Shown here: positions 1-11,483 of the stretch, piece after piece
How the letters are laid out: each line of letters opens with the position of its first letter
Numbering within the stretch: the stretch's first letter is position 1
From: Hydra vulgaris
Lineage: Eukaryota > Cnidaria > Hydrozoa > Anthoathecata > Hydridae
Length of the DNA stretch: 64,000 bases
NCBI RefSeq assembly: GCF_038396675.1
Contig: NC_088931.1
Coordinates: 67,028,501 to 67,092,500 of the forward strand
Direction of reading: 5' to 3'
Made by a program: the position numbers and the translations under genes
The notes under the pieces: generated by a model
What the model was told of the DNA's origin: nothing
The model's database searches: none
Seen by the model: the letters and a program-made list of their open reading frames with translations, nothing else

Positions 1-415
1 ATGGAGCCTGGGAACAAAAATACCTCAAAAAGTTATCCCCATACTACAAAAATGAGGACAGTGAGTTAATGATTTAATTTTTGTTACAATTTTATAATAA
101 ATTTAACTAAATTAGCAGGTTTTAAATTTTACCGAATAATCTTTCAGAGATAAAAAGTTATGACCATATAAAATTTACAACCCCTCACTTTAGGGAGGGT
201 TGAAAATTTATTTAGTCATAACTTCAAAATCTAAAATACTATTCCATGAAGTTTAAAAAATGCCAACGTACTGTAATTTAGTATAATATAATTAACAAAT
301 TCATTCATTAAGTCTTTGCTCTCACTGTTGGAGTAAGGATAATAACTTTTTGGGGTATTTTTGTTCTCAGGCTCCAATCACCGCAATATTTTGGAAAATA
401 TTTTTATTTGAAATG
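1..415. repeat. Foldback (palindromic) repeat, copy 1 of a local family
   Basis: The outer sequence at about 3-60 reappears inverted at about 322-376 (GGAGCCTGGGAACAAAAATA against the reverse complement of the segment ending CTCAGGCTCC). The centre, near 165-235, is a second palindrome built on ACCCCTC/GAGGGGT-like sequence flanked by TTATGACCAT and its inverse. The same centre and the same flanking motif CTCCAATCACCGCAAT recur near 55500, 57880 and 58330, so this is one dispersed family. The left edge lies at or beyond the window start. Assignment to a transposon class is inference. Confidence 0.7.
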
Positions 416-1270
416 AGCACAAACATAATTAAATTTGGAATTTGCACGACGTCTGAAAGTGTTAAATCTGTAACAACAAAAAAATCCAATTTGCGCCATT
501 ATATCTTTGTTTCTGCTTTCTTGTGCCACCTCAGAAAGCATACCAATAGGTAAGCTTTTGTTGTGAACTACCTGGTGAGAGTGTACTAACAATTTGTATA
601 AACCCTGCGGCATATAATAACAGAAGTTTAGATGAAAAAAACGTTGGGTTGTCTCCTTGCAATAGATCTACAGAGCATCAGGATTTACCTCTTCCATACA
701 GGAGACAGTAAATAGTATGATGTACAAACACTTGGTTAGTTTCTTTTTAATACCCAATACTTTGGTAGACACAGAATAACCCTCAAAGTAATTTTTATTT
801 ATAAATATTTTATAGATGATATATATTTTTTAGCTTAAATTATAAAAATTATAAGGAAAGGTTTGTTTTTTAAAAAAAAAACATACCCTGAAAAACGTCT
901 TTTCAAATTACCAACGTCTGGGTGTTCCAGATTCGCCAGATCGAGAAACATCCATTACCAAACGAATCTTCTCCTTTAATCCTCAATGAACCAATATTTT
1001 CTTCTCTTTCATCTTCAATTTATTTTCATCTTTTCTAATTTGCCATTTCTCAAAACCTGTTCTGCATGAGATGTGGAGAAGACAATCCATACATTTGATC
1101 CATGCACGAAGAGTAGATATTCCAAAGGAAAAGCTAGATTTACTAAGTGCGTTGCTTTTCTCATAAATAGTATCTAAATTATTCATTTCACTTGGAGTTG
1201 CCCCACAAAGAGATGAATCACTTACATAAATGAGGGCTTTTGCTACTTTTTCATCCAACATGGTCATTTC
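404..1270 (-). pseudogene. Decayed fragments of an uncharacterised transposon-like protein family
   Basis: Two minus-strand blocks look like pieces of one protein that I recall as a repeated, unnamed family in cnidarian and arthropod genomes. Block 983-1267 contains FGISTLRAWIKCMDCLLHIS followed by EKWQIR. Block 404-613 contains GLYKLLVHSHQVV and LPIGMLSEVAQESRNKD, which in that family form a later conserved region. Between them are frame breaks and AT-rich filler, so no intact product is expected. The 3' side runs directly into the foldback repeat at 1-415, and the same protein tail (NYVHAH.. to NCGDWSL) can be read next to the copy at 57880. Family identity is from memory of sequence pattern, not a search; function unknown. 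Confidence 0.5.
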
Positions 1271-1739
1271 TAGTTGATGCTCATTAAAAATATTTTCAAC
1301 AAGAGTGAGCTAATGCTCCTGTCCTTTGATATGATTTAGATCCTGAACAAGAATCTTTGTTCTCATTAACATATCTAAAACGTATCGGTCTGCAGTACAA
1401 AGTTGATAAAGACTTCTTATGAAAAATTGTAAAAATTGAGTCTTAATAATGTCAAAAGACCTGCTGAAATCCCTGTTTTTTTAAATAATTATAAAGTTAT
1501 AGATAAATACTTTAAAATTCCACAATTTGTACACAAGGATAGATTATTTCTAAATGTCACAGTTGTATCGAATTTGACTTTGAAGCATCCTAAAGGGTTT
1601 ACAAAATTGATCAAGTGCATTATAAAATAAACATTCATTTCCATTAAAATATGCATGTTAATTGCAAATGATTTAAAAAGACCCTTTGTTTGACCTTTTT
1701 GCTAAACTCTGGCCCACTGTGTGACGCTTGTCACTCTTT

Positions 1740-2262
1740 ATACTAATTTTTTTTAGTGGCACATGACAATCTAACAATAATGTTGTTTGAGAAATAAATG
1801 ATTCAAAGTTAAAGTTAACATTGTTTTTATTGGTAACGTCATTCTTGTCAACTTTTAATAATTCAGATTTAAATGATTCTTTGTTATAATTTTTAAAGTT
1901 TCTGCGATATAAATTAAGACTGCGTGGTATAAATAGTTTGTTAAAATTTCAAAACTATTTAATGATAATAATATGTTCAGATCTTCAAAGTGCTTTTGTA
2001 AAGAGGATATGTTTAAATGGAAAAAGGACATAAAGTTTATGATGTCAAAGTTATGATAGCAAAATTTATTAGTGTCAAAATATTGGAAATCTACATCAAA
2101 AGACAAACAGTTTTTCTCATCAGAAACTGAAGCATGTGATGAAATAAATTTATTAAATTGAGTATAGATTTTATTCAATCCCGATGCCGGAAAGAGTTCA
2201 GTTGACTCATTATCAGAATTAGTTGACTCATTATCAAATTCATTATCAGATATACCAGTCAA
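1740..2262 (-). pseudogene. LINE endonuclease N-terminal fragment (non-LTR retrotransposon)
   Basis: An open stretch of 135 codons (2262 to 1855) contains SFFHLNISSLQKHFEDL, the typical start of the exonuclease-endonuclease-phosphatase domain of CR1/L2-like LINEs, preceded by an Asp/Glu/Ser-rich leader (NEFDNESTNSDNES). Downstream on the same strand weak similarity continues to about 1740 (AVLIYIAETL, matching the usual GGALLYI segment) but with stops and missing residues. The catalytic Glu (normally I/L-x-E-T) is not recognisable, so the fragment is inactive. No reverse transcriptase follows. Likely a truncated, old insertion. Confidence 0.6.
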
Positions 2263-2269
2263 TCAAAAG

Positions 2270-2900
2270 AGACCTTTAGTACAACTTACACACAGCGGTT
2301 TGATTGTCTTAAATTTTACCCATGATTATAAAGCTTGCTGCATTTTTTATGACTCCAAAACAAACATACATCACATTGAATTGCACAGCAACTTATACTC
2401 CCCAAAAATTAGTAAAACTAAATGAATTAAAACTATTGAGAAAGATGAAAGAAGAAAGTTTGCCGAATTTAGAAGGAAGCTTAAAGTTGTTAAGTTTTAA
2501 AATAAAAAATAAAAAATAATAATGAAAATAATAACAAAAAATAATAACAATACAATATTATACAAAGTAATTATAATAGCAATAATTATAATAGTAATAA
2601 TAATATTAATATCTGTCGTAAATTAAGTAGTATTTATGAACAAACTAATATAAAAAATATAGTTATAATGATAAAACAACAAGATAATAAGTAATATTAT
2701 ATCACTAACCAAAAATAAGAATATATAAATAGTAATTATTAATTAAATAAGAAAATAAAAATTAAAAAGAAAATTGTTTTAAAATTATATCTAATATAAT
2801 AAATATATTATAAACGAAAACAAAAATATCATTTTAAAAAATCAAAGTAAAAATAATTAATAATATTAATAATATTTATAATAACAATAGTAATATATTA
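2270..2900. other. AT-rich stretch with no recognisable gene
   Basis: Low-complexity A/T sequence rich in AATAATA and TAATAT words, grading into the (TA)n array that follows. A short plus-strand open frame (2322-2519) has no recognisable domain. Confidence 0.6.
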
Positions 2901-2904
2901 AAGA

Positions 2905-3077
<173 letters not shown>

Positions 3078-3109
3078 ATAGAAATGCGTAATAGTAATGA
3101 ATTAAAATA

Positions 3110-3531
3110 ACACAGGTCAACAAAAAATTTTTTTTTTCTGGCGCCGAGTTGTAAAGATATTTGGGTTCAAACCTTTAGCATTTGGGGTAAAATCCAAAAT
3201 ATATTTAAAAAACTTATTTTTAAGAGTCTTTAGCGTTTTTTTACATAATTTTTTTGTCAATAAATTCTAAGGAAAAATATTAATGTTTTCTAAAATCTCT
3301 TTAAAAATACGCTTTTTTTGAGACCCAGGTTGACACACTTTTGAATAACTTTTTTTTCGACAATATTAGGGACTTTACCCCAAATACTAAAGATTTGAAC
3401 CCAAATATCTTTACAACTTGGCGTGATGGTGAAAAATGAGTCGCATATTTGAAATCAAAATGAAAAATGCTATACAAAAAAAAAATTGTTTCCTCGGCAC
3501 CAGAAAAAAATTTTTTTTTGTTGACCTGTGT
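3110..3531. mobile_element. Non-autonomous inverted-repeat element (MITE-like)
   Basis: The ends are inverted copies: ACACAGGTCAACAAAAAA at 3110 and its complement ending GTTGACCTGTGT at 3531, followed inward by CTGGCGCCGA versus TCGGCACCAG. Further inward a second pair of arms matches (GTTGTAAAGATATTTGGGTT near 3149, inverted near 3395-3417). Flanks on both sides read AATTAAA(A)TA, a possible target duplication with one indel. No coding capacity. Superfamily not assigned; the ACACAGG end does not clearly match Tc1 or hAT. Confidence 0.75.
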
Positions 3532-3540
3532 AATTAAATA

Positions 3541-5240
3541 AGATAATCAAATTTTTCTTTTTTAATAGATAATTTTTATTTTTATTTTTTTCCTTTTTGA
3601 TTGTTATTATTTATTTTGAATGATTTAAATCTTTTTTTCAAGTTCGAAATACTTTTGTTAACTCTATAACGTTTTTTCTATGCTTTTCTTGCTCGAAAGT
3701 TGTATTTGAATAGTTTAAAAGTACTTTTTCCTTTTCTTTTTTTAATTTATTTTCTATTTGTTTGTCAAGTTATTTATTTTACTTACTTTATTCAATTAAA
3801 ATTAAATAAAATATTTTTTCTTTTACTGATCCTAACGGATCAGTAATAGAAACATAAATACATAACAATAATGTTCTGGTGAAAATCTTTAAAAAGTTCA
3901 AAAAAAAAAAAAAATGCAAACAAAATTTCTAATTATAAATACTGTATAGCTTGCCATAGGAACAACACGTATATATACTTGCTATAGGAACAACACGTAA
4001 CAACTCCAGACACGGGCGATTAACAAAAGAAATGACAAATGTTAACGGCATTGACACTAAAATTAAAGTATAGAATAAAATATGTCAATACTTTTTATGT
4101 CATCGTCGACAAAATTATCAGAAATGCAGACTTATAGGGAGCTTATAGGGATTCGAGAACTTCATGTGCAGAAGTGTTAAGGATTGAAGTGTAGAGATTT
4201 GAGGATTTCATAGTGGTGCAGAAGTTTGAGTTTTTATGTTGCTTTTGGAGATTAGTCAAAGTAAAATTGTAGAGGAACATATATGTGACGCAATATACAA
4301 TCATTTCACAACTGGAAATATTTCAAATTGAAACTGTTTTCAGTTGATTAATCGCAAAGAGGTTACTTATGTAAACAACTTTTATTAATTTGGCGTTCCT
4401 TACCGATGTTGCCCAAAAATTACTCGGTGTTTCCCAAGGATCCATTTTTGGAATAATAAAAACATCCCAACAGTTTTAAACTTATGAACATGAAATTAAA
4501 AATTTCTAACAAATTTAAATAGATGTTTTACATTAAAATAAAGAAGCTATTTAAATAAGAATACTTTAACTCTAATTGTATTTTTTTAGATTTCTTTTTT
4601 ATTCATAACCATAGTAGCTATCAATTATTGCACAAGTACCAATATAAGGAAACTTTAAAATATTTAAAGCTCCCAAGTAATCAAATATGGAAAATGCAGA
4701 AGAGAATTCTAGATAAATAGAAGAGAAAAACTAGATATAATATTTTAAGCATGGGGGATCAATAGAAAATCACAAAAGGTAACTTGGATAAATGAAAAGT
4801 TACACAAAAATGAATTTTGGCAGATGTTATTAAAGATAACTCTTTTGAGCAGTGGGTATAGCGGTTGCTGCTCAATCGAATTGCTCTAAGATCTAAGGAT
4901 TCATTTAAGTGGCTGCATGTCGAATATATACTTATATATATTTTTAAAGGCGCAAGACCTTGCGCCTTAAAAAAACTATAAATTAGAACAGTTGATTGTT
5001 AATATTCATACTTTGAGTCCTTCAAATGTTATTTAAGTAAGCAATCTCTTTTTACTCATTAGTAAATGTATTTACTCATTGACATAATAAATATAGTAAT
5101 CAAGAACAAAAAAGTAAACAAAAAAAAAATCATTCAAATATTTTGATTTAATATAAAAAATATTACATTGATTATATATTAGAAAATTTGTAATACTATG
5201 TTATATAAAAAGAATCATATACTTTACTTATTAAAATATA
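3541..5240. other. Intergenic AT-rich DNA downstream of DERA
   Basis: No coding exon recognised. It holds a direct repeat (TATAGGAACAACACGTA, with one variant base, near 3956 and 3982) and the tRNA-like segment and hairpin listed separately. Confidence 0.5.
4851..4970 (+). other. Possible tRNA-derived SINE remnant with terminal hairpin
   Basis: GTGGGTATAGCGGTTGCTGC resembles a tRNA D-arm / A box, and about 50 bases on there is a weak B-box-like segment (AAGGATTCATTTA). A perfect 10-bp hairpin, AAGGCGCAAG-AC-CTTGCGCCTT (4947-4968), flanked by T and A runs, follows. The tRNA fold is not complete, so a functional tRNA is unlikely; a SINE remnant is the best guess. Confidence 0.3.
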
Positions 5241-5242
5241 AT

Positions 5243-5248
5243 TTTATT
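5243..5248 (-). promoter_or_regulatory. Polyadenylation signal of DERA
   Basis: AATAAA on the minus strand, 50 bases after the DERA stop codon. Spacing fits a short 3' UTR; not tested against transcripts. Confidence 0.45.
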
Positions 5249-5297
5249 ATACAGAAAAACAATTGCGATCCATTGTCTTCATTAAGAAAAACTTTTA

Positions 5298-5697
5298 TTA
5301 AGATATGGCAAACTCATGACCAGCTGCATATCTAATTTAAAAACAAAACAGATATAAAATTTAATTATTAACTTTAATAAAATTTAGTTATTAACTCAAT
5401 AAAATTTAATTATTAACTTTAATAAAACAATCTTTTTACTAATTACCTTCCATATACATGATGATACAGTTGACGTTCAATATCAATCAGTAATGCACTT
5501 GCTCCAATTCGAAAAAGGGTCGGTTGTGTCCATTCATTGCCTAGTTCCTCTTTCATTAAAGATAGCCAAACAAGTGCATCTTTAGCAGAACGAATTCCAC
5601 CAGCTGGTTTAAAACCAACTTTAAAACCAGTGCGCTGAAACAAAGAAAGCATATTTACTAATTACTCACTATGTCAAATTTTGTGTTCCCTGCTTGA

Positions 5698-5786
<89 letters not shown>

Positions 5787-8700
5787 TATATGTATGTATG
5801 TCTATATATATCTATATTTATATGCATATATGTAAGTATGTATATATGTATGCATATATCTATGTATGTATGTACATTCATACATACATACATACATGCA
5901 TGCATGCATGCATGCATACATACATACATATATATCTGTACCTCAGAGGTATAAGACATCATCTCCATTTTGTCAATTTTACAGTACATACAACATTATG
6001 TCCAGATAATGTCGTATACCTCTGAATGGAAGTGGACATAGTGTTATATTCTTCATAAAAATATTGTATAATTTGTGATCAATTCTGTTGTATTTTTTGT
6101 ACTGTGCAGAACATGTTGGAAAAGCTAGTGGAAAAAGAATTCTTTATCTGTTGGGGTACCCTCTCCAGATATTTTCTCCAAAAAAATCCAGTAAATTTTA
6201 TGACAACTTCCAACCGGTGGGAAAGTTGTCATAAAATTTACTGGATTAACCGGAGTCATGTAATCAAAACGGTCATTGGTCATCCAAAATTTAATGTCCT
6301 CTGGGGAGTACAGTCAAGCTTAAATGCAGTGGTGGTATGCGTTATGCTGATAGCAGAAACTAAATACCAAATGTGTGCATCATAAGAGAGCTGGTTAACA
6401 TTTGGAACAAGGCAGGGTTTGATGAATTTGATGACTTAAATTTTATCATCAGTGAACGGTCGATTAAGTAAGCAACTAAATATAAAAATCTCTTGTCATA
6501 AAAATTAAGTATTCTGTGAAACATTTATCTGTAGAATATATTTACATTTAAGTTTTCATGGTATATTTTAAAATGTTGACATTTTTTTAATATTGTAACT
6601 TTTATTTAGAAATAAAACCATTGCTCTGTATACCCAGTATATTAAGGTTTTAAAGATGAGAACCCTAGAGATGAGCTGAGAAACCATGAGCCAACACACT
6701 CAAGAGTTCTTAGGCAAAGCCAATGTTTTGTTTCCTATACACAAGGAAGACATTTTTAAGATAACTAGCCATGATCCTAGAGGGAGTAAAGAGGCTGTAA
6801 AGGAAGATTCTATTTTTTTGAAGAGATGTTTAAAAGGGGACATGAATAGTGGTTACTTGCAGCGTTGTTGAAATTAATATTGTTTATAAAAAAAAAGATG
6901 TTTATTTTGTTTACTCTTCTCGCAGGTGCTTAATACAAGAAAGGGAGACAATAAAAAGGTGGGTGGGAATTTTGGCCAATATCTAGTAACATCAAATTTT
7001 TGTCAAGATGCTTAATACACACGTGTGGAGAATTTTTTTGAAATTATATTTTCTAATATTTAAGGCTGGATTACAGTAAAAGTTTTTTAGTTATAAGATC
7101 CAGTTTCAGTGTAAACAAGTAAAAATTACTGAAAAGAGACAGGGGAGGTGGGTCAAATAAACTTGGGGTAGATGGGAAAATTTTTTGAAAATTAAAAAAT
7201 ATCTCCTAAGTATTAAGCCCCAGAGAATAAGTAAAAAGAGATTGATATTACTTTCTTAACAATCTTTTTTAACAAAGCATAATTTAAATTTCATTCGAAA
7301 CTTTATAACTTTTTCATTAAACAAAAACTTAGCTGATTTTGTTCATTTCATAGCATTTAAAATACAATAAAGCTAGGTGTTTCATTAACAAGATATTAAA
7401 TTTTTTTTTTTTTAAGAGTTTGATTAAGTCATGTATCATGATGTTTTGATTATTTTATTTTATTATTTCAAATGATGTTTTGATTATTTTATTTTATTAT
7501 TTCAAATGTTTTGATTATTTATTTTATTATTTCAAATGCAGATAAAGAAAAAAAAAAAAAAATAGTAAATAAAATTTTTTTAACATCAAATTTAATTCTA
7601 AAAGAGTTGCAAGTACTTATCTTGAAAAGCTAATAAGAAAATTAATATTACAGTATAAAAGCAAGAACAAAAAAAACAACCTAAAATGCTAATTAATAAG
7701 TGAATTTGAATAACACAAAAAGGAATTTTACTTAAGCCACTTCCCCACAAAAAGATAAAAAATAGTTAATAAAAAGTAAAAAAAGTTACACATTTTTGCA
7801 AATTGCAATGATTTTGATAAAAAGTTTCCAAATGAAGTTAATAGTAAAAGAAAACCTGATAGGTTGTAACAGTGCATTCAACTTTGTTAAAATAATCATT
7901 TCCATAACATTCCATAACTTTTTCCTATTGATAGTAATTCATTTTCTCTTGTCAGCTTTATTTAAAACATAAAGATCACAAAATTTTGCATCATCTTTGC
8001 ATGCATACATATTATATTTATGATTTTAATATGCACTTATTACTAGGGCCATCTTAACATTAGCAAGGGCCACCAGGCACTAGAACAGACAGGGCCTCTA
8101 CCATGGGCACCCAAAAACATTTTTTGGGGAGGAGGGGTGAAGGAAAGATTAGTGGTGGGAATCAAAAATGTATATTCTGAAAAGCATGCAAAACAAAACT
8201 CATTTATTTAATCTAACTGCTATATAATACAAACACAACTTTTGCCCTTATTTAATTTTTTTGGTCAAGGGATTTAGAATAAAAAAAACATTCTGTTTTT
8301 TTTATTCTAAATCCCTTTTTCTTTCTGATTTTATTTAATCAACATTAAATAAAATCAGAAAGAAAAAGTTTTATTTATTAAATAAATTGTAACATTACTT
8401 ATGTGTCACCCTATATATTTTTTACTCAGATAATTTTTTACTCTTTTCCCAAATCTAATCCTAATCCCTATTGTTTGTCTTGTTTCTGACTCTGTGTCGG
8501 TGCTCAGTTTCTCCTTGTTTTTCTTTAAGTGGTTAACTAAAACTTTTATATTGTACTTTTTCTACATCAGAATCACTTTTTCTTTCTATTACCTTATGGC
8601 TGAGTTTTGCAATTTTTTTTTTTATGGCCCATGGCCTGATGTCTTTTGACTCTCTGCTGAAAATTGTGTCACCTTTATAATCTACTGGATTAATCTCAGA

Positions 8701-11059
8701 AGGACATGAAAACCTTTTTTTATCTTCTTGTTGGTTTAAAAGCAAGCCTACACTCTCTGTAGCTGCTAATTTTAATGATAATCATTTCTTTTATCTTTTC
8801 CATAAGAACAATTCTTTTGGAGAACAAACCTTATTTTTTACAATTGCAGGATTTTAAAGCAAACACAGTATTGCCTGACTCATAAGTGGAAAAGCTTTAG
8901 ATTACTAAATCTTGTAATTTATTTCAGTAGTTGAGTTTTGGAGACTTAAAGAAAATTTTTAACCGTATCATTAACAACATCATTAACAATACCATTTCAA
9001 AAGCAATTTAGCATTCCATCTCTTTTATATGGATTTGGTCTTATTATCTGTTCCAAGAATAAAAGAACTTTCCTTTAACGAATCTCTTGAATTTAATGAC
9101 AATAATCTTCCTGTAATCCCATAGAAAAAGGGTCAGCCAGTCTTCTTACTATAAGATCTTTAATTAACAAACTTCTAATGTCTTATCTTGATTCCAACAA
9201 CTTACTCTCTGATAATCAATACAAACTTTTATCCTCTAGTTTTACTGTTGACATGTTAACCATTAAAACAGAAAGGATTTATTGTGCATTAGAATGAGCC
9301 AAGAGCTATTGCTCTTGATATATCATAGGTTTTTGATAAACTCTATCCTGCTTGTCTTCTGCATCTAGAGAGAATTTCAAAGCTACTGAATTATTTTATT
9401 TTAAATGCAGTATTTTTATTTGCCTTGATGGACAACACTCTTTTATTCTAGTAACTTCTGGGTACCACAACGTTCCATCCTGGGTCCTGTGTTGTTCCAT
9501 ATTCATATTGTAAAGTGACTCTACTTGCTGTTAAAACAACTGCTTTTTTCCTCCAACATTGATGCTTTGGAAATCTCTCCTATTTTCGTGTTTTACTGAC
9601 TCAGTCAACAGTTTTCTTGGTCTTAGAGTTAGGGCTCTTCTTTACTTTCTGTTAACTTCCAACTTAAATAATGATTGCTTGCAGGCTTGCTGTGAGTGAT
9701 TTCATTTAAAAAACAAATAAAAAGTATTGAGTTTATTAATTACAAAATAACTTAAACACTTATTTATAAATTTTATTAAAAAATAACAAAATATTTAGAT
9801 TATAATCTAAAGAACTTAGATTTTAAAAAATTACCACCTTATTAGTTTTGATTTCTAGAAAGAAAAAAAAAACATCTAAAAATGAAATAATACTGATACT
9901 CAAGTTAGCTTTTCTAACAAAAAAGTCTAAAACTAACTACCTCATGATACTCTCGTATACAACGCACCATAACTAAGGCTACTGGGAGTATTGCATTTAC
10001 CCCTTCTTTACCAGTTGATGTTTTGATAAAATCTGAACCAGCCATCATAGATACCATGCTGGCCTTATATACATTTTCTAAAGATCCACATTCTCCTAAA
10101 TATTTTGAAAATAGGTGAAACAAACATATTAATAGCATCATTAATGCATATTTTAAGACTTTCTTTTCTTTTTTTTTTTTTCTTTTTTGAATATGTTAAC
10201 TTTATTATTTTAGAAATAATTGTATTACAAAAATAATGTATTATATGGTAAACCAAAAGATCTGACTCAAATACCTGTGGCTAAAATAGTCTTAAGATGA
10301 GCATCCCCACAAGCATCTCTCGAAGCCCTAACTTCATTGTAAACCTCTAACCAATCTCCTTTCATAACATGTGTTCTTGATAGCACAATATCTATTTCTT
10401 TTGCTCCATTGGCAACAGCATCTTTTATTTCCAATAGTCGAATATGCATTGGGGTTTGACCTTAAATTAAGAATGTCAAAACAAATAATCAAATGCTATT
10501 AGATTATATACATTATAATAAGATAGCAGTAAACCATAAAATATAAACATTTAACCTGCAGGAAAGCCAGAAGCAACAGATGCAATAGGTATATCTGATG
10601 CATTTGCATCATTTAAAGCTTTCTTTGCATCTAAAACCCTTGATGGATATACACATACAGCACCGCAAGTGATATTTAAATCTTTAACTCCTAACTTATC
10701 TAGTATATCGTAACGTATAGGATTTTTTGATTTGAAACAAAGTCTGCGAACATTTGAAGCTGAGTCGTCTCCTAAAAATAGTATTCGAATGTATTAACTC
10801 TGTGTAACATTAATTAAATTGACTTTATGAAGGCAACTTTTTAAATTATATAAAAAACTATTATACCAGCCAACGTTGTCAAATCTAAGCAGGATACAGC
10901 TCTTAAAAGCCACGCAGCTTGATAATCTTTTTTAATCGATCTCAGCTTTCCTAAAGTTTCTGCCCTAGTTTTTACACTAGGGAAATTAATTTTAACATCT
11001 GAAAACCAAGATGAATCAAAAGGAACTCCTGGATTGCGTTGCAATAAAGTGGCAGGCAT
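5298..11059 (-). CDS. DERA: Deoxyribose-phosphate aldolase, six exons
   Basis: Cytosolic class I aldolase that splits 2-deoxyribose-5-phosphate into glyceraldehyde-3-phosphate and acetaldehyde in deoxynucleoside catabolism. Exons (minus strand): 11059-10867, 10771-10556, 10460-10275, 10095-9941, 5634-5447, 5331-5298. All five introns have GT..AG borders and phases agree, giving 972 nt, 323 residues plus stop; the human enzyme has 318. Residues 1-65 hold KKDYQAAWLLRAV; 66-137 hold AVCVYPSRV and ASGFPAG; Asp160 in EIDIV is the proton-relay aspartate; Lys223 in DFIKTSTGK is the Schiff-base lysine; Lys259 in VGFKPAGGIR is the second active-site lysine. The C-terminus RYAAGHEFAIS matches the vertebrate tail. 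Start chosen at the first ATG of exon 1, which gives family length. Intron 5 is about 4.3 kb and full of repeats; the others are 95-185 bp. Only the expression and start are inferred. Confidence 0.96.
5699..5940. repeat. (TA)n array followed by TGTA/TGCA/CATA repeats
   Basis: Pure TA from about 5699 to 5783, then degenerate TATG/TGTA words, then a clean run of CATA, GCAT and CATA tetranucleotides (about 5880-5930). Lies in DERA intron 5, just upstream of exon 5. Confidence 0.95.
6104..6872 (+). other. Unassigned open frames in DERA intron 5
   Basis: Two plus-strand open frames (6104-6385 and 6686-6871) have no domain I recognise. The first is interrupted by the hairpin at 6185-6247. A phrase beyond it, RELVNIWNKAGFDEFDDL (about 6385-6440), looks protein-like and may be a transposon remnant. 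No function proposed. Confidence 0.25.
6185..6247. repeat. Hairpin, 27-nt arms with one mismatch
   Basis: Left arm 6185-6211 begins AATCCAGTAAATTTTATGAC; right arm 6221-6247 is its inverse, 26 of 27 positions paired, loop AACCGGTGG. It has the look of a short inverted duplication. Confidence 0.85.
6880..8040. other. DERA intron 5 interior, no gene seen; one tandem repeat
   Basis: AT-rich. At about 7439-7538 a unit of 30-36 bases beginning ATGTTTTGATTATTTTATTT is repeated three times, the last copy slightly shortened. Nothing else recognisable. Confidence 0.6.
8267..8368. repeat. Two consecutive perfect hairpins
   Basis: Hairpin 1: arms 8267-8289 and 8295-8317 (23 of 23 paired, begins AAGGGATTTAGAATAAA, 5-base loop). 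Hairpin 2: arms 8315-8339 and 8344-8368 (25 of 25 paired, begins CTTTTTCTTTCTGATTTTAT, 4-base loop). They share three bases, so the whole 102 bp can form a double hairpin. It lies in DERA intron 5. Confidence 0.9.
8440..9700 (+). pseudogene. Decayed CR1/Jockey-like LINE, copy 2 of family A
   Basis: Base-level similarity to the LINE at 51197-54750. GTGCTCAGTTTCTCC near 8500 matches the endonuclease region near 52585; the minus-strand shadow frame at 8533-8745 mirrors the one at 52667-52867; from 9150 on the RT region is recognisable (TTAATTAACAAAC, then TTTATTGTGCATTAGA and GCTCTTGATAT). The end near 9650-9690, CTTCCAACTTAAATAATGAT then GCTTGCAG, is the family's 3' terminus. Dense stops and indels show it is dead. 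It sits in DERA intron 5 in antisense orientation to the gene. Confidence 0.75.
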
Positions 11060-11483
11060 TTAAAATCCAGTGTATACGCCAACAGTAGTTACAGCTCTGT
11101 CACTTTAGCTTTGGCTAAGAATAATTTTAGACTTAATTAGACAATAATTTTAGTACAAAATATTGACTAAGGTTTTGATCCGGGCTACAATTTAGACAAA
11201 TTAGTCCGCGTTTATTTTCTTAGGTGTTCACGTTAAAAGATAAACGCGGATTATTTGTTCAAGTCATATGAAATATTTTAGGAGATAATCCTATATTTGT
11301 TTTATACATGAACATTAAAACTTGACGTAAGTTGATTAAATATATATATTTAATGCTCCAAGTATACGCAGAAGAGGCTCACAAGGTACAGTTCTATCAG
11401 CTCCAAAAGTTATTCTGCACCCGTGTTTCATCGACAAAAAAAATGCAATTTAATAGGTCTGTTGCTAAATTTAAATCATTAAT
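11060..11483. other. DERA upstream region
   Basis: Presumed promoter and 5' UTR side of DERA. No TATA-like or other element could be singled out in this AT-rich sequence. A short plus-strand open frame (11332-11547) overlaps antisense LINE sequence and is not considered a gene. Confidence 0.4.

Noticed and set aside
1436-1630. Plus-strand open frame of 64 codons.
   Set aside because: No domain, AT-driven composition, no supporting context.
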